Assembly (NCBI RefSeq): GCF_901933205.1
Contig: NW_022148710.1
Coordinates: 46,417 to 110,416 of the forward strand
Source of the DNA: Camarhynchus parvulus
Lineage: Eukaryota > Chordata > Aves > Passeriformes > Thraupidae
Reading direction: 5' to 3'
Length of the DNA: 64,000 nt
The number at the start of each line of letters is the position of its first letter. Position 1 is the first letter of the stretch. The notes below the pieces were generated by a model. That model was given only the letters and a program-made list of their open reading frames with translations. It was not told the DNA's origin and searched no databases. This document shows, in pieces, positions 59,401 to 64,000 of this stretch. A program made the position numbers and the translations under genes.

Positions 59401-62400
59401 TGCCAAAATAATTTCAAAAAGTGCTAAAATCCTCAAAACCGAGCGCTAAAATTCCTCCAAAAAGCGCTAAAATCCCCAAAACCGAGCGCTAAAATTCCTC
59501 CCAAAGCGCCCAAATCATATCCAAAAGTGCCGAAATCAGCCCCAAAGCCGCTGAATCGCCCCAGTGACCTCCGTGTCCCCCCCAGGGACCCCCGAGCCCC
59601 ACGGCCGCCCCTCGCTGGGGCTCTGGAGGGAATCCAGCCTCGACTCCGGCAAGGTGAGCCCCATTTGGGGGCTGGGGGCCCAACCTTAAACCCCCCCCCT
59701 CAAAAAACAAAAAAAGCCCAAAAAAAGTAACGGTTTTAACCCATTTTAAACCCATTTTTAACCCTTTTCACCCCCATTTTTAACCCTTTTAAAACCCCAT
59801 TTTAACCTTTTTAAAACCTCATTTTTAACCCGTTTTTAACCCTTTTAAAACCCCATTTTAACCCTTTTAACCCCCATTTTTAACCCCATTTTAACCCTTT
59901 TAAAACCCCATTTTAACCCTTTTAACCCCCATTTTTAACCCATTTTTAACCCTTTAAAACCCCGTTTTTAACCCTTTTCGTACTCCATTTTTAACCCTTG
60001 TAAAACCCCATTTTAATCTTTTTAAAATCCCTTTTCAACCCTTTTAAAACCCCATTTTTAACCCCATTTTAACCCTTTCAAAACCCCATTTTTAACCCTT
60101 TCAAAACCCCATTTTTAACCCTTTTAAAACCCCCATTTTTAACCCATTTTTAACCCTTTCAAAACCCCATTTTTAACCCTTTCAAAACCCCATTTTTAAC
60201 CCTTTCAAAACCCCTTTTTAACCCTTTAAAACCCCATTTTTAACCCTTTAAACCCCATTTTTAACCCCATTTTAACCCTTTCAAAACCCTATTTTTAACC
60301 CTTTCAAAACGCCATTTTTAACCCTTTCAAAACCCCTTTTTAACCCTTTAAAACCCCATTTTTTAACCCTTTAAACCCCATTTTTAACCCCATTTTAACC
60401 CTTTCAAAACCCTATTTTTAACCCTTTCAAAACGCCATTTTAACTTTAAAACCCCTTTCAAAACCCCCTTTTTTAACCCCTTTTTAAACCCCATTTTTAA
60501 CCCTTTTAAAACCCCATTTTTAACCCCATTTTAACCCTTTCAAAACCCCATTTTTAACCCTTTCAAAACCCCTTTTTAACCCTTTAAAACCCCATTTTTA
60601 ACCCTTTTAAAACCCCATTTTTAACCCCATTTTAACCCTTTCAAAACCCCATTCTTAACCCTTTCAAAACCCCATTTGAACCCCGTTTTTAACCCTTTTA
60701 ACCCCCGTTTTTAACCCTTTTAACCCCCGTTTTCAACCCCGTTTTTAACCCTTTCCAGGACGGCTCCTTCGGCGCTCACAGCGCCACCCTGCCGCGCAAT
60801 TACAAGCCGTCCGCCCTGGAGCGGCGGCCGGACGGGGGGGCCCCGCCGCTGTTCCGCTCGCCGCCGCTGTCGCGGACGCTGCCGCGGGGGGTGGCAACCG
60901 GGCCCGGCCAGCAGCCGGTGTCGCGCATCCCGGTGCCCCCTCCCCCCGGCCGCCAGACCCCCCGCCACAAGCCGCTGCCCCTCTCCATGATCTTCCGGCT
61001 GCAGAACGCCTTCTGGGAGCAGGGGGGCCCAGGGGATCAACCCCCTCGCCGGGGGCTCAGCGCCCCAGCGGCGGGGGCGGGGGCGCGCGGGGCGCCCAAA
61101 AGCTGCCGGCGCTGCCCACGGGGCCGTCCGGAGCGGCTGGGGGGAAGGTGAGAGGGGTTTGGGGGGTAAAAGGGGGATTTGGGGGCTGGGGGGTAAAAAG
61201 GGGGGTTTGGGGGTAAAATGGGGATTTTGGGGGGTAAAAGGGGGATTTGGGGGGCTGGGGGGTAAAAGGGGATTTGGGGGGTAAAAGGGGATTTGGGGAG
61301 GTAAAAAGGGGGATTTGGGGGGCTGGGGGTAAAAGGGGATTTGGGGGGTAAAAGGGGATTTGGGAGGTAAAAAGGGGATTTGGGGGGCTGGGGGGTAAAT
61401 AGGGGATTTGGGGTAAAGGGGATTTTTGGGAGGTAAAGGGGGGATTTGGGGGGCTGGGGGGTAAAAAGGGATTTGGGGGGTAAAAAGGGGATTTGGGAGA
61501 AAAGGGGGATTTGGGGGGGCTGGGGGTAAATAGGGATTTGGGGGGTAAAAAGGGGATTTGGGGAGGTAAAGGAAGGGGATTTGGGGGGCTGGGGGGTAAA
61601 AAGGGGATTTGGGGGGTAAAAAGGGGATTTGGGAGGCAAAAAGGGGGATTTGGGGGGGGGGCTGGGGGGGTAAATAGGGGATTGTTGGGGGGGTAAAAAG
61701 GGATTTTGGGAGGTAAAAGGGGATTTGGGGGGGCTGGGGGGTAGATAGGGATTGGTGGGGGGTAAAAAGGGATTTGGGGGCTGGGGGGGTAAAAGGGATT
61801 TGGGGGGGAAAGGGGGTTTTGGGGGGTTAGGGAGGTAAAAAGGGATTTGGTGGGGTAAAAAAGGGATTTGGGGGGTTTGGGGGGGTTAAAAGGGGATTTG
61901 GGGGGGGCTGGGGGGGTAAATAGGGGATTTGGAGGGGCATGGGGGGGTAAAAAGTGGGTTTGGGGGGGTTGGGGGGGTAAAAAGGGGATTTGGGGGGTAA
62001 AAAGGGGATTTGGGGGGATAAATAGGGGATTTTGGGGGGTAAAATGGGGATTTTGAGGGGTATGGAGGGGTTAAAAGGGGATTTGGGGGGATTGAAGGGG
62101 ATTTGGGGTCTCGGGGAGGGTAAAGGGGATTCTGCCCTTTGCCTTCAATTGTGGAGGGGGTCTGTGGGGATTCTGCCCTTCCCTCCCTCCCCAGGTTCCC
62201 TCCCTGCTCTCCCCCCTTTCCCTCTCCCCAATTTCGGGGTCTCCCCCTTTCCCCCCTCCCCAATTCCACCCCCCCCTCACCCCCATTTCCCCCTCCCCAA
62301 TTCCGTGCTCTCCCCCTTTCCCCCTCCCCAATTCCGTGCTCTCCCCCTTTCCCTTCTCTCCCCAATTTCGGGGTCTCTCCCCTTTCCCCCTCCCCCAATT

Positions 62401-63258
62401 CAGCCCCCCCTCACCCCCATTTCCCCCTCCCCAATTTCGGGGTCTCCCCCTTTCCCCCTCCCCAATTCTACCCCTCCCTCACCCCCATTCCCCTCCCCAA
62501 TTTCGGGGTCTCCCCCCCTTTCCCCCTCCCCAATTCCGTGCTCTCCCCTTTCCCCTCTCCCCAATTTTGGGGTCTCTCCCCCCTTTCCCCCCCCCCCCCC
62601 AATTCCCCCCCCCTCACCCCCATTTCCCCTCCCCAATTTCGGGGTCTCTCCCCCCCTTTCCCCCTCCCCAATTCCGTGCTCTCCCCCTTTCCCTCTCCCC
62701 AATTTCGGGGTCTCTCCCCCTTCCCCCCCCTCCCAATTCCAGCCCCCCTCACCCCATTTCCCCTCCCAGCTCCCCCCGCCCCGCGCCCCCGACCCTCCGG
62801 AGCCCGAGGCGGAGCTGGAGCGGTCTCCTGCGCTGCTCGGACGCCGAGGGAGCCCCGGAGGTCCCCCGAGGGACCCCCGAGGGTCCCCGAGGCGCCCCCC
62901 GCGCGGCCGCTGAGCCCACGCGGCTGCAGCCGCTGCTGCCCCCGAGGCGCGGCGGGTGCCCGAGTTCCAGGAGGTCGCGCGGGTCCTGGCGGAGATGCCG
63001 CGGCCGCTGAAGCGCCGGGGCTCCATGGAGCAGAGCCCCGGGCCCGCCGCCGCCCCGGCGCGCACCCGCCACTACCGGCAGCTGATCCCGCGCCTGCTGC
63101 ACCGGCCCGGCACGGCCGCGACACCGGGGGAAGGTGGCGGGGAGGTGGCGCTGCCGCTGTCGCCGCCTCCTCCTCCTCCTCCTCCTCCTCCTCCTCCTGA
63201 GGAGGGCTCGGCCCCGGCGGCACCGGCGGCGGCGCTCGGGGGCGCGGGGCAGGTGCCG
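53377..63258 (+). CDS. PPP1R13L: PPP1R13L (iASPP), N-terminal exons only
   Basis: Seven exons encode the first half of iASPP, the inhibitory ASPP-family protein that binds p53, RelA and PP1 through C-terminal ankyrin repeats and SH3 domain. Diagnostic strings: [71 protein letters not shown] and [20 protein letters not shown]. The N-terminal coiled coil and Pro/Ser-rich linker are present; ankyrin and SH3 exons lie beyond 64000. Orientation relative to ERCC1 and POLR1G is the same as in mammals. Frame changes occur in the first, third and seventh exons listed, mainly at G/C runs. Orthology is certain. Confidence 0.95.
53440..54590. repeat. CCCAAAATCCTGGGGGGACC repeat, PPP1R13L
   Basis: ~20-bp units of GGGGGGACCCCAAAATCCTG (53440-54240), with AATCTGTGTGTGACCTTCAC blocks near 53646, 53741, 54112 and 54255 marking a higher-order unit. 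It then becomes CACCCCAAACCTTTATCCCC units. No gene seen. Confidence 0.85.
54591..54933 (+). repeat. Two copies of the PPP1R13L exon 2 acceptor and head
   Basis: Copies at 54591-54645 and 54754-54809 repeat CGCTGGCCATGCAGCACATG plus GACCTGAAGCAGGTGGAGCTGGAC, followed by ACGGCCATGG(G/A). Both are preceded by TTCTCGCCCC...CAG and followed by GAATCCTTTATCCC spacer. The third occurrence (54934) is the true exon (GACTCGGCCGTGGCC). Unit ~163-180 bp. Confidence 0.93.
54934..55055 (+). CDS. PPP1R13L: PPP1R13L exon 2 (coiled-coil start)
   Basis: 122 nt, acceptor CCATTTTCAG, donor AAA|GTGAGC. Encodes [19 protein letters not shown] and [19 protein letters not shown], matching human SLAMKHMDLKQMELD...KVDELTKQLESLW. 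Phase 1 to 0. Confidence 0.96.
55175..55548 (+). CDS. PPP1R13L: PPP1R13L exon 3 (Pro/Ser-rich linker), frame change inside
   Basis: Acceptor TGGTGCCCAG, donor CAGG|GTGAGA. Starts [18 protein letters not shown], then [19 protein letters not shown]; ends in another frame as [19 protein letters not shown] and RTQ. 374 nt is one base off the length needed; the switch lies in or near the run of eight G at 55362-55369. The human counterpart (APSPRPGPGP...FAPPLRAQ) is similarly Pro/Ser/Gly-rich. Confidence 0.85.
55552..56215. repeat. Purine-only GGGGGGATAAAGGGGGGACA repeat
   Basis: G/A-rich units (GATAAAGGGGGG, GACATGGGGG) over 660 bp with essentially no C or T except ATG/ATA. Dense G-runs make G-quadruplex or triplex structure likely and sequencing error-prone. 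Confidence 0.88.
56278..57125. repeat. CCCCATCACTGTCCCCGTGT repeat
   Basis: ~20-bp units of CCCCATCACTGTCCCCGTGT alternating with CTGTCCCTGGGGTGTCCCC, running to the exon 4 acceptor. Confidence 0.88.
57131..57220 (+). CDS. PPP1R13L: PPP1R13L exon 4
   Basis: 90 nt, acceptor CCCCCCCCAG, donor GACC|GTGAGA. Encodes [20 protein letters not shown] and YEKKPGGYD, matching human [25 protein letters not shown]. Confidence 0.96.
57425..59560. repeat. ~37 bp array of GAGCGCTAAAATTCCTCC, PPP1R13L intron 4
   Basis: About 55-58 units of TCAAAATCGAGCGCTAAAAT plus TCCTCCAAAAAGTGCTAAAATCC, with interspersed variant units AAAATAATATCAAAAAGTGC. The palindrome AGCGCT in each unit often decays to AGCCCT or AGTGCT. 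2.1 kb. Confidence 0.92.
59586..59653 (+). CDS. PPP1R13L: PPP1R13L exon 5
   Basis: 68 nt, acceptor GTCCCCCCCAG, donor AAG|GTGAGC. Encodes (R)[17 protein letters not shown] and LDSGK, matching human ...[21 protein letters not shown]. Confidence 0.94.
59720..60745. repeat. TTTTAACCCTTTCAAAACCC array, PPP1R13L intron 5
   Basis: ~22-25 bp units of CCATTTTTAACCCTTTCAAA plus ACCC. Contains TTTTAACCC but not the telomere hexamer in tandem. Ends at the exon 6 acceptor. Confidence 0.9.
60759..61147 (+). CDS. PPP1R13L: PPP1R13L exon 6
   Basis: 389 nt, acceptor CCCTTTCCAG, donor GGAAG|GTGAGA, one open frame. Encodes [44 protein letters not shown] and [20 protein letters not shown], matching human [10 protein letters not shown] ... 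QPVSRIPMPP ... PIPLSMIFKLQNAFWEHG. The last ~40 residues are Arg/Gly/Ala-rich and unconserved. Confidence 0.96.
61150..62135. repeat. GGGGTAAAAAGGGGATTTGG array, PPP1R13L intron 6
   Basis: ~20-bp units of GGTAAAAAGGGGATTTGGGG, with a GGGCTGGGG insert every third or fourth unit (~60-75 bp). G-rich on this strand. Confidence 0.9.
62150..62765. repeat. CCCCTCCCCAATTTCGGGGT array, PPP1R13L intron 6
   Basis: ~35-40 bp units of CCCTTTCCCCCTCCCCAATT with TCGGGGTCTCTCC or CCGTGCTCTC ends. It forms the pyrimidine tract before the exon 7 acceptor. Confidence 0.9.
62770..63258 (+). CDS. PPP1R13L: PPP1R13L exon 7, with frame change
   Basis: Acceptor CCCCTCCCAG, donor CCG|GTGAGT. In the frame set by exon 6 it reads ...[18 protein letters not shown] ... 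[11 protein letters not shown] (human EGLLTPVLEAG...SPTRLQPALPP). One base is then lost at the CCCCCG run (~62944) and the next frame gives [34 protein letters not shown] and [12 protein letters not shown] (human [27 protein letters not shown]). A poly-Pro run of about twelve residues from a CCT repeat (63165-63198) and a Pro/Ala tail follow. Confidence 0.92.
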
Positions 63259-63261
63259 GTG

Positions 63262-64000
63262 AGTGGGGACGGGAGGGGCGTGGGGCGGTGGCCTTGGCAC
63301 TGTGGGACCCCCCCCCAAAGTGTCCCTGTCACTCTGGGACCCCTCCCCCCAGTGTCATTGTCCCTTGGGGACCCCTCCCCAGTGTCACTGTCACTCTGGG
63401 ACCCTCCCGAGTGTCACACGGAGTCCCTGTCCCTTACAGACCCTGCCCCAGTGTCCCTGTCACTCTGGGACCCCCGAGGTGTCACTGTCACTCTGGGACT
63501 TAACGAAAGTACTGTACTCTGGATAGTGTATTGTCTTGATAGTGTACTGTACTTAAATTTCCCTCCCCAGTGTCCCTGTCACTCTGAGACCCCCGAGGTG
63601 TCACTGTCACTCTGGGACCCCTCCCCCCAGTGTCATTGTCCCTTGGGGACCCCTCCCCAGTGTCACTGTCACTCTGAGACCCCCCCCAGGGTCACACGGA
63701 GTCCCTGTCCCTTACAGACCCTGCCCCAGTGTCCCTGTTGGGACCTCCGGTGTACTGTCACTCTGGGACCCCTCCCCAGCCTGTCAGCCCTGGGACCCCG
63801 CGAGGTGTCCCTGTCACTCTGGGACCCCTCCTTCCCCAGTGTCACTGTCCCTCTGAGACCCCCGAGGTGTCACTGTCACCTGGGACCCCTCCCCAGTGTC
63901 ATTGTCCCTTGGGGACCCTCCCCCAGTGTCACTGTCACTCTGAGACCCCCAGGGTCACACGAGTCCCTGTCCCTTACAGACCCCTGCCCCAGTGTCCCTG
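63262..64000. repeat. GTGTCACTGTCACTCTGGGA array, PPP1R13L intron 7
   Basis: ~25-45 bp units of CCCCAGTGTCACTGTCACTC plus TGGGACCCCTCC, with GGTCACACGGAGTCCCTGTC about every 250-280 bp (63412, 63691, 63955). A non-repetitive AT-rich island stands at 63500-63560 (CTGGATAGTGTATTGTCTTG). Confidence 0.88.

Noticed and set aside
59720..60745. Interstitial telomere repeat
   Set aside because: TTTTAACCC and AACCCTTTT occur, but CCCTAA/TTAGGG is not in tandem. It is a 22-25 bp minisatellite.

Overview
The window looks like a gene-rich segment of a bird genome, most likely a GC-rich micro- or dot-chromosome. That reading rests on short, highly conserved vertebrate exons of human chromosome 19q13 genes separated by introns that are almost entirely simple tandem repeats, each intron with its own repeat family, and on the absence of any recognisable interspersed transposon. 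The class (bird) is inferred; the species cannot be read from the sequence.

Layout: (1) 1-30150, CLPTM1 on the + strand. Exons 2 to 14 are present and exon 1 lies upstream of the window. (2) 30150-36888, a composite block with no intact gene. It holds an E-box/GC-box promoter-like island (31155-31325), a second copy of the ERCC1 promoter (33350-33548), the terminal coding exon of ERCC1 with 3' UTR-like sequence and poly(A) signal (34022-34892), a large 17-20 bp satellite (34905-36036) and a terminal-exon fragment that most resembles LTBP4 (36039-36140). (3) 36889-43999, ERCC1 on the + strand: promoter and exons 2 to 9, but no exon 10 in its proper place. (4) 44062-47048, POLR1G (CD3EAP/PAF49) on the - strand, three exons, tail to tail with ERCC1 as in mammals. 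(5) 47100-64000, the 5' half of PPP1R13L (iASPP) on the + strand; the ankyrin and SH3 exons lie beyond the window.

CLPTM1 is a multipass ER/Golgi membrane protein, ERCC1 the non-catalytic partner of the XPF nuclease, POLR1G an RNA polymerase I subunit and PPP1R13L a p53/NF-kB regulator. They are neighbours by conserved synteny, not by common function.

The most striking feature is that many introns contain tandem copies of the edge of the adjoining exon with its splice site. Exon tails plus 5' splice sites (CLPTM1 exons 2, 3, 4, 5, 7, 8, 9, 10, 13; ERCC1 exon 5) or 3' splice sites plus exon heads (CLPTM1 exons 2, 10, 12, 13; POLR1G exon 2; PPP1R13L exon 2) have been pulled into the minisatellite. 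In CLPTM1 intron 13 this yields nine potential 42-nt mini-exons. Several conserved exons also carry 1-2 nt indels, mostly in G/C runs, which points to consensus errors. The displaced ERCC1 terminal exon may likewise be assembly scrambling or a real rearrangement.
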